From Verrucomicrobia bacterium CG1_02_43_26 (lineage in GTDB: Bacteria; Verrucomicrobiota; Verrucomicrobiia; Opitutales; CG1-02-43-26): a stretch of DNA of 64,000 nt. Of this stretch, positions 26,824 to 35,792 are shown piece after piece. A program made the translations under genes and the position numbers. The stretch is from NCBI GenBank assembly GCA_001872735.1, contig MNWT01000014.1:106856-170855 (forward strand), in the 5' to 3' direction. The notes under the pieces are model-generated. The model saw nothing but the letters and a program-made list of their open reading frames with translations, searched no databases and had not been told where the DNA came from. Numbering within the stretch: the first letter of the stretch is position 1; every line of letters starts with the position of its first letter.

Positions 26824-28068
26824 TTAGAAAGTAAATATATAATTTTGGAGCCGCGCTTTGATTTCATCAACCACGTACATTTCCTCAACAGGGGAAGGGG
26901 CGTGGAACGTGACCGAGAAGCGAATACCCGCTTCGGTATCATCCCAAGGAACCGTGCTGATAAGATGTTCACGGATAAGCCATTGACTAAAGTCCTCCGC
27001 ATTGGAGAAATGGGTTATTTCGCTACCCCTTTTGGCAGACCTGGGCGCTTTTGTATACAAGAAAAAGCTACCCTTAGGCATTGAGACGATAAAGCCCAAT
27101 TCACTGAGCGCACCCATAAGAAGATGCATACGCCGTGAGTACTTCTTCATTATCTTGTCGGTAATTTGCGGTGTATAAAGGGCAAGCGCAGCTGCCTTTT
27201 GGATAGCGAGGAATTGGCCGGAGTCTGTATTGTTTTTGACATCACCGTAGGCCTTTATGATTAAAGGGTTACCACAGACCCAGCCCATTCGCCAACCCGT
27301 CATATTAAAACTCTTCGAAAGGGAATGAACCTCGATACAATTTTCCATCGCTTCAGGAACCTGGAATATGGAACGGTAAACACCATCGTAGACGAGGGCG
27401 GAGTAGGCGGCATCTTGGATAATTATGATTTCATTTTGACGAGCCCAGGCGATCGCATCCCTATAGAATTCAAGGGGAGCTGAAGCGCCCGTTGGGTTAT
27501 TAGGATAATTAAGCACCAAAACCTTTGCGCGCTCTACTATCTCATTTGGAATAGCGTTGAGATCCGGCAAATAATGATTATCCTCGGTTAGCGGGAGATT
27601 AAACACCTCCCCCCCCAGATAACGGGTATGGGTTGCAAAGATATTGTAACCAGGAATCGTCATGAGAGCGACATCCCCCGGGTTAATAAAGCACGTAGGG
27701 AGGATTGATAAAGCGGATTTGCTGCCGATGGAGTGGATGATATTGGTATCCGGGTTTAACTTAACGTTAAACAGATTAAGCATATAATGAGCAACCGCTG
27801 CCTTGAATTCGCGACAACCATTATCCGCGTAGGTGCGATTTTCGGGGAGAGCTGCCTCTAACTGGAGCGCGCTGACGATTTCCGGGAAAGCCATATCATC
27901 CGGCTCACCCACGCCCATATCGATGATATCTAAATGAGGTTTTTCCAGAATAGCCTCATTTTTAGCGAGCTTAATTTTAGCAAATTTATAGAGTTCGGTG
28001 GATTTACCGTAGAGTTTACCGCCGATGCGTTCCGCAAAGAGATCTTGGATGTAGGAATGGGAGAGCAT
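26824..28068 (-). CDS. dapL: LL-diaminopimelate aminotransferase
   Basis: The protein has 414 residues, a PLP fold-type I class I/II aminotransferase. The conserved blocks are IDMGVGEPDDMAFP, GSKSALSILPTCFINPGDVALMTIPGYNIFATHTRYLGG split by a few residues, LNYPNNPTGA, IIIIQDAAYSALVYDG and the Schiff-base Lys in HSLSKSFNMTGWRMGW. The IGSKSALS and PGYNIF text matches the DapL family, which makes LL-DAP directly from tetrahydrodipicolinate for lysine and peptidoglycan. Verrucomicrobia and Chlamydiae use this route. It is divergent from panC over 74 bases. Confidence 0.88.
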   Translation of the reverse strand: MLSHSYIQDLFAERIGGKLYGKSTELYKFAKIKLAKNEAILEKPHLDIIDMGVGEPDDMAFPEIVSALQLEAALPENRTYADNGCREFKAAVAHYMLNLFNVKLNPDTNIIHSIGSKSALSILPTCFINPGDVALMTIPGYNIFATHTRYLGGEVFNLPLTEDNHYLPDLNAIPNEIVERAKVLVLNYPNNPTGASAPLEFYRDAIAWARQNEIIIIQDAAYSALVYDGVYRSIFQVPEAMENCIEVHSLSKSFNMTGWRMGWVCGNPLIIKAYGDVKNNTDSGQFLAIQKAAALALYTPQITDKIMKKYSRRMHLLMGALSELGFIVSMPKGSFFLYTKAPRSAKRGSEITHFSNAEDFSQWLIREHLISTVPWDDTEAGIRFSVTFHAPSPVEEMYVVDEIKARLQNYIFTF

Positions 28069-28142
28069 GAGAGAATTGTTATTGTACTACATATATTAGA
28101 TAGTATAAAATCATAAAAAGTCAGCCACAAATACCATCTGAT

Positions 28143-28985
28143 ATGGAAGTATACGAACGCATTAAAGATATAAAAGAAAAAGTCGATGCGTTACGCAAGG
28201 AAGGGAAGACGATAGGCTTGGTATCAACCATGGGATACCTTCATGAAGGCCATTTGCGGTTGTTTGACGAAGCGAAAAAGAAGGCTGATATTGTGATTGT
28301 GGCCGTTTTCGTAAACCCGAAGCAGTTTGGGCCAAATGAAACCTTAGCAAAGTACCCGAAAGATCTCGAAGGAGATAAAAAAAAGTGTGAAGCCAGAGGA
28401 ATCGATATCCTATTTGCTCCGAGCGTTGAAGAAATTTACCCAAAAGGCTTTTCCACGAGCGTGGCCGAAGATGAATTGAGCAAAGATTTATGCGGGAAAT
28501 CCAGACCCTATTACTTTAAAGGTGTGACCACATTGATCGCTGTTTACCTAAACGCGATTAAACCCGATGGGCTATGCCTAGGACAACGGGACGCACAATT
28601 GACCGCAGTGGTTACTAAAATGATAAAAGATTTACAATTTGACGTGAAACTGTGTGAGATTCCGATTGTGCGGGATGAACACGGCGTGGTTTACAGCTCG
28701 AGTTATTTTTTAATGACAGATGCGCAACGAAACGATGCGAGAAAAGTTTATGAAGCCCTGGAAGCCGGTAAGAAAATGGCGGATCAAGGAATGCGTAATG
28801 TGGACAGAATTATTGCTGAAGCGACGCATAAGTTACGCCAGAGCTTGAGATTGCGCGTGATTTATGTGTCAGTTGTCGATAAAGTTACGATGAAACCCTT
28901 AAGAGAAGTGGTACCCGGGCAAACTTTGCTTATGACAGCCGTGTGGCTAGACGAGTATCGATTGATAGATAATATAATTCTTTAG
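28143..28985 (+). CDS. panC: pantoate--beta-alanine ligase
   Basis: PanC joins pantoate and beta-alanine with ATP in the cytoplasm to make pantothenate for CoA. Its 280 residues are normal. The nucleotidyltransferase HIGH-type segment is MGYLHEGHLRLFDEAKKKAD near residue 30. VNPKQFGPNEDLA-type text reads VNPKQFGPNETLAKYP; YFKGVTTLIAVYLNAIKPDGLCLGQRDAQ and the KMSKS-like YSSSYFL follow. Its stop is directly followed by the nadB start, so the two cofactor genes are an operon. Confidence 0.96.
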   Translation: MEVYERIKDIKEKVDALRKEGKTIGLVSTMGYLHEGHLRLFDEAKKKADIVIVAVFVNPKQFGPNETLAKYPKDLEGDKKKCEARGIDILFAPSVEEIYPKGFSTSVAEDELSKDLCGKSRPYYFKGVTTLIAVYLNAIKPDGLCLGQRDAQLTAVVTKMIKDLQFDVKLCEIPIVRDEHGVVYSSSYFLMTDAQRNDARKVYEALEAGKKMADQGMRNVDRIIAEATHKLRQSLRLRVIYVSVVDKVTMKPLREVVPGQTLLMTAVWLDEYRLIDNIIL

Positions 28986-30611
28986 ATGGCACAAATGGGG
29001 TACGATGTTGTTGTAGTAGGGAGCGGCATAGCCGGTCTGAGTTTTGCGTTAGAAGTTGCCCAGAAAGGTTACTCCGTTGCGATTATCACAAAAAAGAACC
29101 GTGCGGATTCTAATACAAATTACGCGCAAGGCGGGATTGCCTGTGTAACCAGTAAAGGTGATGCATTTGATTTACATATTAAAGACACCTTGGATGCCGG
29201 AGACGGTTTAAATGATGAAAGCGTGGCCCGTAAAATTGTAGAAGAAGCACCAGCCTGTATTGAAGAATTGATACAATTTGGCGTTCAGTTTAGCCAGGAA
29301 CAGAACGGCAGCTTTTCGCTCGGTCAAGAAGGTGGGCATTCGCAGCGCAGGATATTGCACGCAAACGATGTGACCGGAAAAGTTATTGAAAGTGCGTTGT
29401 TAGATTCCGTAGCCAAGCTAAAAAATATTGAAGTATTGGAACACTTTTTTGCAATTGATCTGATTACGCTGAAGAAAAACTTCCCGGAGCACTATAGTAA
29501 GCATAATGAAGTATTGGGCTTGTATGCGCTGGATACGAACAAAGGAGAAGTGAAGACCTTTGCCGCAAAAGTGATATTAATCGCAACCGGCGGAATCGGG
29601 CAAGCCTACCAGTTTACAACGAATCCGGATATTGCCACCGGAGACGGGATAGCAATGGCGTATCGAGCCGGGGTAGGAATCAGTAATATGGAGTTCGTGC
29701 AATTTCACCCAACCGCGCTTTATACAAAAGACGACGACAGATTTTTGATCAGTGAAGCAATTCGTGGAGAAGGTGCCATATTACGTGATATGGAAGGGAA
29801 TTCCTTTATGCCAAAATATGATACCAGAGGAGATCTGGCCTCGAGGGACATTGTGGCAAGAGCTATTGATTTGGAGATGAAACAATCGGGATCTAAGCAT
29901 GTGTGGCTAGACATTACACATGAAAGCGAAGATTATTTAAAAAAGCGATTTCCCCATATTTTTGAGACCCTCCTTCAACGAGGTATCAATATGGCAAAAG
30001 ATTATATTCCCGTTGTTCCAGCAGCGCATTATTTATGTGGCGGCATTGTAACAAACATAAGCGCGGAAACGGAATTGCCCGGCCTGTATGCTTGTGGTGA
30101 GGCAGCTTGTACGGGACTTCATGGTGCAAATCGTTTAGCAAGTAATTCTTTATTAGAAGCTGTTGTGATGGCGAGACGAGGGGCAAGATCTGTTATTGAT
30201 TATTTAAAAAGATATCAAGACGACTCTATGCCATTACCCTCCTGGGTGAGCGGGGATATACAAGATTCTGATGAGCGCGTTGTCCTTTCTCATAATTGGG
30301 AAGAATTGAAACAAACCATGTGGGACTATGTGGGCATTGTGCGGTCTACAAAACGCTTGCAACGGGCAAAGACACGGATACAGAATTTGAGTAACGAGAT
30401 TAACGAGTATTATTGGGACTTTAAAGTGGAACCTAAGTTGCTAGAGCTGCGTAATTTGACCCAAGTGGCACTTCTTGTAATCGAGTGCGCGATGCAGCGG
30501 AAGGAGAGTAGAGGACTACACTATACCCTGGATTATCTAGAGAAGTTGGAAGATGCCAAGCCCTCTTATATTATTAAGCCAGAAGAAAAAGAAATCTGTG
30601 CATCGAAATAA
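28986..30611 (+). CDS. nadB: L-aspartate oxidase
   Basis: NadB oxidises aspartate to iminoaspartate, the first step of de novo NAD synthesis. The protein has 541 residues, a normal length. The FAD dinucleotide motif VVVGSGIAGLSFALEVA is near residue 10, followed by NYAQGGIACV, HSQRRILHANDVTGK, TNPDIATGDGIAMAYRAG, EFVQFHPTALY and AAHYLCGGIVTNI. The C-terminal helical domain is complete. It starts immediately after panC and is followed by a good intrinsic terminator. nadA and nadC are not in the window. Confidence 0.96.
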   Translation: MAQMGYDVVVVGSGIAGLSFALEVAQKGYSVAIITKKNRADSNTNYAQGGIACVTSKGDAFDLHIKDTLDAGDGLNDESVARKIVEEAPACIEELIQFGVQFSQEQNGSFSLGQEGGHSQRRILHANDVTGKVIESALLDSVAKLKNIEVLEHFFAIDLITLKKNFPEHYSKHNEVLGLYALDTNKGEVKTFAAKVILIATGGIGQAYQFTTNPDIATGDGIAMAYRAGVGISNMEFVQFHPTALYTKDDDRFLISEAIRGEGAILRDMEGNSFMPKYDTRGDLASRDIVARAIDLEMKQSGSKHVWLDITHESEDYLKKRFPHIFETLLQRGINMAKDYIPVVPAAHYLCGGIVTNISAETELPGLYACGEAACTGLHGANRLASNSLLEAVVMARRGARSVIDYLKRYQDDSMPLPSWVSGDIQDSDERVVLSHNWEELKQTMWDYVGIVRSTKRLQRAKTRIQNLSNEINEYYWDFKVEPKLLELRNLTQVALLVIECAMQRKESRGLHYTLDYLEKLEDAKPSYIIKPEEKEICASK

Positions 30612-30657
30612 AAAAAAGGCCTACGTTTATTAAACGAAGACCCTTTTAGTTTTTTTT
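30611..30657 (+). terminator. intrinsic terminator after panC-nadB
   Basis: An A-run leads into a hairpin with CGTTT/AAACG plus flanking CT/AG and GG/CC pairs, followed by TTTTAGTTTTTTTT. It sits on the nadB stop and also separates it from the convergent membrane protein gene. Confidence 0.85.
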
Positions 30658-30669
30658 GGGGGGAAGTGT

Positions 30670-31335
30670 TTAAAATTTATCTTTCCTAGCCTTTTTGCGG
30701 CAGTATACTAAACCGAGCACAAGACCATAGGTAACGTGGTTGATCCAGCTGATGAGCATGCCCATAAATGCGCTAGAAGTGGCCGCGTTGCATGGATTGC
30801 AGGGATTACATGGATTCATTTGAGTCATAGATTTGCATGGGTTAGCCATGCAAGGGTTGCAGGGTTGGCAGACGTTTTCTGTGATCGTGATGACCTCCTC
30901 TTCTTCGACGACCATAACCATACAAGGATTATTGGATTGTTGCATGTCTTGCACTTTAGCTATAACGGGAGGCAATGCAAACCAGGCAATGATTGTTAGG
31001 ATTGTTCCGTAGATGATTCCTTTTACAGCAGCATTCATGCAAGGGATGGGAGCGAAGATGAGCGCAAAGATAATTGCGTAAATAATACCAACACCGAAGT
31101 GAATGATAGCACCTACTAAGTAGATAGCGAAGAGACTAGCTGCATTACCTAAAGCGAGTTCTCCGAGGAGATATAGGGAATTCATGCCCAGTAAGAACAT
31201 GACAATTGTCATGGCTACTGTGGCTATGATGCCCGCTTTAACGGCGCGAGACCAGTTAAGGCATTTTGAAGGGCAACATTTTTCAGTGCTGCAACAAGAT
31301 TGCTTCTCGTTTTTATTTTGATCTTTTTCAGACAT
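30670..31335 (-). CDS. membrane protein with Cys-rich CNPC repeats
   Basis: The protein has 221 residues. A short N-terminus holds a Cys cluster (CCSTEKCCPSKC). About four membrane helices follow (AGIIATVAMTIVMFLLGM; ASLFAIYLVGAIIHFGVG; IIYAIIFALIFAPIP; GIIYGTILTIIAWFALPP), then an exposed loop of about 60 residues with repeated PC doublets (CQPCNPC, ANPC, NPCNPCNPCN), and a last helix with a basic tail. The helical part recalls small YagU/DUF1440-like inner-membrane proteins, but I am not certain. The periodic Cys spacing suggests metal binding or disulfide crosslinking. Start is the ATG at 31335; a nadB terminator lies on its 3' side. Confidence 0.7.
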   Translation of the reverse strand: MSEKDQNKNEKQSCCSTEKCCPSKCLNWSRAVKAGIIATVAMTIVMFLLGMNSLYLLGELALGNAASLFAIYLVGAIIHFGVGIIYAIIFALIFAPIPCMNAAVKGIIYGTILTIIAWFALPPVIAKVQDMQQSNNPCMVMVVEEEEVITITENVCQPCNPCMANPCKSMTQMNPCNPCNPCNAATSSAFMGMLISWINHVTYGLVLGLVYCRKKARKDKF

Positions 31336-31627
31336 ATTGAATTGGGTGCTTGGGTTTAAATAAAGGTTTAGATAACGATTTAATGATAAGGGACGTGAAA
31401 TATTGCGGTCAAGCGCAAATCTTTCTATATTGGTTGATATATGTAAGAAAGAGTTGGGTTCTATTTGCTGAAGTTGGAAAGCATTGATTGCGAGATGTTA
31501 ATGGTTTTGCAAACCGGACGTTTTAGAAATGCTGATAGAGACTCGTTTTTTTAGGCATTTAATTAAAATAAAAGCTGGCATTTGTGCTAAAAAGCTGCCA
31601 TATATTGTTTATGGAAGCGCCTATTGC

Positions 31628-31703
31628 GCCGGCTTAGCTCAGTTGGTAGAGCACCCGCCTTGTAAGCGGACGGTCGTCAGTTCGAGTCTGACAGCCGGCT
31701 CCA
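31628..31703 (+). tRNA. tRNA-Thr (anticodon TGT)
   Basis: A 76-base cloverleaf. The acceptor stem GCCGGCT pairs with AGCCGGC, the D-arm is GCTCAGTTGGTAGAGC, the anticodon TGT is at 31661-31663 and the T-arm contains GTTCGAGTC. CCA is encoded (31701-31703). The anticodon stem has a C-A mismatch at its outermost pair (27-43), and the other four pairs are intact. Confidence 0.97.
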
Positions 31704-31785
31704 TATTCTGATCAAGCCCAATATAGGTTTAATCCAAAGACAATACCCCCCTTCTTGATAAACTCCCCTATCCATTATTAATGTT

Positions 31786-32277
31786 ATGGCTCATCGTCAA
31801 TTTATTACGTTTAAGTTGGGCGATGATATGTTTGGCATAGACATTTTGTTTGTGCGGGAAGTTAATCGTAGTTTGGAGATTCGGTGTGTGGATCGCGCAC
31901 CTTACTTTGTGAAAGGGCTGATTAACCTACGTGGCCAGATCGTAACGGTTTTGGACGTGATGGGGCTTCTTGGTATAAAAGCAAGGACACCTGGACAACA
32001 GGGCGTATATATTGTGCTGAAGAGTAACGCTGAGTTGGAGCGGTTAAACTATCTTCACCGCCGTGCGGATATGTGGACGTGTGATGATATCGTGGGGCTG
32101 TATGTGGATGAGATAGGCGATGTTATCAGTGCAGAGCTGACAAAGTTGCAAGACAAACACGATTTGGGTGTATCCAGTAAATTTTTAGAAGGCATTGTTA
32201 AGTTAGATAATCAACTGTTGCCCATATTGAAACCGGTAGAGATTTTATCAATGGAACAGGAAGAGCTATTAGCCTAA
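31786..32277 (+). CDS. cheW: chemotaxis coupling protein CheW
   Basis: The protein has 163 residues, nearly all a single CheW domain: FITFKLGDDMFGIDILFVREV, then GLINLRGQIVTVLDVMGLLGI and VGLYVDEIGDVISAE, ending EGIVKLDNQLLPILKPVEIL. CheW links chemoreceptors to the CheA kinase in membrane-associated arrays. It is the first gene of a same-strand cluster with a STAS protein, cheA, cheB and cheR and starts 82 bases after the tRNA-Thr gene. No receptor gene is in the window. Confidence 0.93.
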   Translation: MAHRQFITFKLGDDMFGIDILFVREVNRSLEIRCVDRAPYFVKGLINLRGQIVTVLDVMGLLGIKARTPGQQGVYIVLKSNAELERLNYLHRRADMWTCDDIVGLYVDEIGDVISAELTKLQDKHDLGVSSKFLEGIVKLDNQLLPILKPVEILSMEQEELLA

Positions 32278-32306
32278 ACGTTAATGAATTATAGGAAGGT
32301 CAAAAA

Positions 32307-32618
32307 ATGAAGCGCACATTAGAAAATGGAGATTTGACGATATCGATACATGAAGATTTGATATCAACATCTGTTTCGCGAAAGAAGAGCCAGTTTCAAG
32401 AAATATTTCACGAAAGTGGGGATATAGATACGATTACGCTGGATATAAAAGATGTGGATCTTATCGATTCTCAGGGGTTGAACCTGTTGATCAGTGTGTA
32501 TCAGGAGTGCCAGAAGCGTTCGATTAAATTTAAGATTACGGGGTGCTCGCAATCGAATATGAAGTTATTTTCATTCGTGAAGATGAAGGAAAGGTTTGGT
32601 ATTGAGGCTAATGTGTAA
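32307..32618 (+). CDS. STAS domain protein (anti-sigma factor antagonist type)
   Basis: A 103-residue stand-alone STAS fold. The conserved phospho-acceptor segment LIDSQGLNLLISVYQECQ carries Ser near residue 55, and the fold ends with a basic/aromatic helix (MKLFSFVKMKERF). STAS proteins act as phosphorylation-switched binding partners. Placed between cheW and cheA, this one probably modulates array assembly or gives a non-flagellar output, which is inference. AGGAAGG precedes the start. Confidence 0.85.
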   Translation: MKRTLENGDLTISIHEDLISTSVSRKKSQFQEIFHESGDIDTITLDIKDVDLIDSQGLNLLISVYQECQKRSIKFKITGCSQSNMKLFSFVKMKERFGIEANV

Positions 32619-32630
32619 TTCGGTTTAGTT

Positions 32631-35600
32631 ATGTCATTTGAAAGCGAGGAAATGTTGGACGTTTTCGTTCAAGAGTCCAGCGAACATTTGGATAGCTTGG
32701 AGCCGGATTTGCTTAAGTTAGAGAAGAGCAGTACCGACAAGGAATTAGTAAATCGAATTTTTCGAGGAGTTCATTCGATCAAGGGAACGTCCGGGTTTTT
32801 TGGCCTTAATAATATCTCCTCATTGGCTCACGTTATGGAGAGCGTGATATCAAAGATACGCGAAGGCGAGCTCGAGGTGAATGCGAAAATTGTGGATACG
32901 CTATTATCCGGTGCGGACAAGTTGCGCATTTTAGTAAACGATGCCGTAAATAGTGAAGGAATAGATATTGGCAAAGAGCGTGAAGCTGTTGAAAAATTAA
33001 TCGGAGAAAAGCAGAAAGGATCCGCTGGTTTATTTAAAGAGGCCTTGGAGATGAATATCGACCTGCCGGAAAATTTGCGGATATTTAAGGCTACTGCAGA
33101 GATGCTGCAAGAATCCATCAGTAACGGGCATTTATTTTATGTTATCACCGTCAATTTGAAACGAGATGTTCATGAGAAAAACCGCAAGTTAGTTGATTTC
33201 TTTTCGTATATATCATCCTTTGGAGAATATTTAGATTCAAATACGGATATAGCGGAAATCGATGGGCTAGAAAACCCGATTGAAGCGGACATTGACTGTA
33301 AAGTGCTCTTTTCCTCAACCATGGATACGGAGCTGATACAGATGGCGTGGGATATAGCGATTGAGCAGATTGAAAAAATTCCTGAAAAAACTATTAAAAA
33401 TTGGAAAGCTCATTTAGAGCGAATCGGTAATAAAAAAGAAGATAAAAACGGTTCAGACAATATAAGGGATTTAGTTTCTCTGGCTAAAGCAGAGCAAAAA
33501 TTTAACCAAGCAAAACGAAAAGCTACACGATTCTTGGATAAAAAAACAAGAGCCATGTTTCAGACAAAAGGCATCAATGCGGTCAATTTTGCTTTTAGTT
33601 TAGGAGAGCATGCCACCCATAAACCTGATGAGACAATACGGATAGCTGTGCCCCTTTTGGATGATTTGATGAATCTTGCAGGTGAAATGGTATTGGCCAG
33701 AAATCAATTAATGCGCGTATTAAGTAAACTAGATATGCCTAAATCCGGATTAGGCGGGGTGATGCAGAAGATCCGGTCGGTGACTTCAATGATGCAGGAG
33801 AAGGTGATGCAGACGCGACTGCAGCCGATTGGGAATCTTTTTGAAAAGTTTAACCGAGTGGTTCGGGATTTATCCAGCAAGTTGGGAAAGGAAGTGGAAT
33901 TTAAGACATTCGGGATAGGCGTTGAGATTGATAAATCTATCGTGCAGATGTTATCAGATCCCCTCACGCATATGATACGCAATTGTGTGGATCACGGGAT
34001 AGAATTTCCTGAAGCTCGATTAGAGAAAGGCAAGCCGCGAACGGGAACGATTAAACTTATGGCCAGCCATGTGGGAAGCCAAGTTCAAATCAGTGTTTGG
34101 GACGATGGTAAGGGGATGGATCCTCTTAGTATCAAGAATAAGGCGATTGAAAAAGGGTTGATCACACCCGAGGAGGCCAATTTATTAAATGATCAATTAG
34201 CATTTCAGCTGGTGTTTACCCCCGGGTTTTCGACAGCGAGCGAAGTGACCGAGATTTCCGGTAGAGGAATTGGGATGGATGTTGTGCGCGCAAATATTGA
34301 GCGTTTGGGCGGGAATGTGGAGTTAGATTCTGTAAAAGGCAAATACACGTATGTGACTATGCGCTTGCCCTTAACTTTAGCCATTATTCCAGCCATGATC
34401 GCAGCTTCTCGGAATCGGTGCTTTGCGGTTCCGCAGATACATTTAGAAGAGATCGTAAAAATCAGTAAGATTAACAAAATACAAGCAGTTAGGGGGTGCC
34501 CTATTTTAAGATTAAGAGATAAGATGCTTCCGCTGGTTGATTTAGCGACATTGCTTGATATGGAAGGGACAGATAAACGCGCGTCCGGTGAATCTGTAGA
34601 GCAGCTAAACGAAGTTAAACCCGAAGCGGTGAAGCGATCTAACCTCTCCACGTTGTCATTAAAGCAAGAAGGCTATATATTGGTGTTAAAGGCGGACCAA
34701 GAACGCTACGGCCTTATTGTAGACGAACTATTTGACGTAGAGGAAGTTGTTGTTAAGCCCCTCAGCGATTATTTTCACGACTCAAAATGTTATTCCGGGA
34801 CAACGATTTTAGGAGATGGCAAAATTGCCATGATACTGGATCCTAATTGTATTGCGCATGCCGCGAGCATGGAGTTTTCCGAATTTAAAGATGAAGGGAA
34901 ACTACAAGCCGTAAAAAATAGCATAAACTGCGTGATTGAGCATCAGCCCATACTTCTATTTAAAAGCGGGCCGGAAGAAGTTTTTGCGATTAATATTTCA
35001 ATGATCGATCGTATCGAAAAAATAAATACAACCGAGATAGAGCATTTTGGGGAAAAAGAATTTATGACACATCGTGAAGCCTCGATGAGATTAATCCGGC
35101 TACATGATTATATAGAAGTCACCCCATTGGACTCAAAGGCAGAGAAGTTATTTGTTATTATACCCAAGTTTGTACGCAAGCCTATGGGTATTCTGGTGAG
35201 CGAGATCGTAGACATTGTGCAGAGCGATTTGAAATTGGATGAAGAAACGATCAAAGCCAAAGGAATATTAGGTTCCACATTAATTAACGAGACAATGACA
35301 TTGTTTATAGATGTTTATGGGCTGTTTGAAACCGTAGACCCTGTGATGTATGATTGGAAGAGGACCTCATCTATCATGAAAGGGAAGCGATTATTATTTG
35401 CTGAAGATACGGAATTTTTCAGGATAGTGGTTGCGAAATATTTACGTGAATTTGGTGCCGAAGTGGATGTTGCTCAGAATGGTCAGGAGGCATGGCAACT
35501 GTTGCAGGAGAATGATTACGATTTAGTGCTTACGGATGTAGAAATGCCGATTATGAATGGTTATGAGTTGGCGCGTAAAATAAAGTCCTACGAGCGATTT

Positions 35601-35789
35601 AAAGATAAGCCTGTGATTGCTTTGACTACTTTGTGCACGGAGAAGAATCGTGTAAAAGGTGAGAAGGCGGGTATGGATTCATTTCAATCCAAGTTAAATA
35701 AAGAAAGCCTTCGGGATGAAATTGAACGGTTACTGGGACCGGCGATAGAAATAAGAGGCATTAATTGTACGAGAAACTTTTCAAATTAG
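32631..35789 (+). CDS. cheA: hybrid chemotaxis histidine kinase CheA with C-terminal receiver
   Basis: The protein has 1052 residues, much longer than E. coli CheA (654). The domain order is: Hpt with phospho-His48 in FRGVHSIKGTSGFFG; a variable region; a dimerisation helix pair near 340-400 (LMNLAGEMVLARNQLMR); the HATPase domain near 400-590 (MIRNCVDHGIEFPEARLEKGKPRTG, ISGRGIGMDVV); two CheW-like domains (about 590-750 and 770-910); and a receiver near 917-1040 with its phospho-Asp in LVLTDVEMPIMNGYELA. The built-in receiver may serve as phosphate sink or output in place of CheY. The downstream cheB start lies three bases after the stop. Confidence 0.95.
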   Translation: MSFESEEMLDVFVQESSEHLDSLEPDLLKLEKSSTDKELVNRIFRGVHSIKGTSGFFGLNNISSLAHVMESVISKIREGELEVNAKIVDTLLSGADKLRILVNDAVNSEGIDIGKEREAVEKLIGEKQKGSAGLFKEALEMNIDLPENLRIFKATAEMLQESISNGHLFYVITVNLKRDVHEKNRKLVDFFSYISSFGEYLDSNTDIAEIDGLENPIEADIDCKVLFSSTMDTELIQMAWDIAIEQIEKIPEKTIKNWKAHLERIGNKKEDKNGSDNIRDLVSLAKAEQKFNQAKRKATRFLDKKTRAMFQTKGINAVNFAFSLGEHATHKPDETIRIAVPLLDDLMNLAGEMVLARNQLMRVLSKLDMPKSGLGGVMQKIRSVTSMMQEKVMQTRLQPIGNLFEKFNRVVRDLSSKLGKEVEFKTFGIGVEIDKSIVQMLSDPLTHMIRNCVDHGIEFPEARLEKGKPRTGTIKLMASHVGSQVQISVWDDGKGMDPLSIKNKAIEKGLITPEEANLLNDQLAFQLVFTPGFSTASEVTEISGRGIGMDVVRANIERLGGNVELDSVKGKYTYVTMRLPLTLAIIPAMIAASRNRCFAVPQIHLEEIVKISKINKIQAVRGCPILRLRDKMLPLVDLATLLDMEGTDKRASGESVEQLNEVKPEAVKRSNLSTLSLKQEGYILVLKADQERYGLIVDELFDVEEVVVKPLSDYFHDSKCYSGTTILGDGKIAMILDPNCIAHAASMEFSEFKDEGKLQAVKNSINCVIEHQPILLFKSGPEEVFAINISMIDRIEKINTTEIEHFGEKEFMTHREASMRLIRLHDYIEVTPLDSKAEKLFVIIPKFVRKPMGILVSEIVDIVQSDLKLDEETIKAKGILGSTLINETMTLFIDVYGLFETVDPVMYDWKRTSSIMKGKRLLFAEDTEFFRIVVAKYLREFGAEVDVAQNGQEAWQLLQENDYDLVLTDVEMPIMNGYELARKIKSYERFKDKPVIALTTLCTEKNRVKGEKAGMDSFQSKLNKESLRDEIERLLGPAIEIRGINCTRNFSN

Positions 35790-35792
35790 CGA

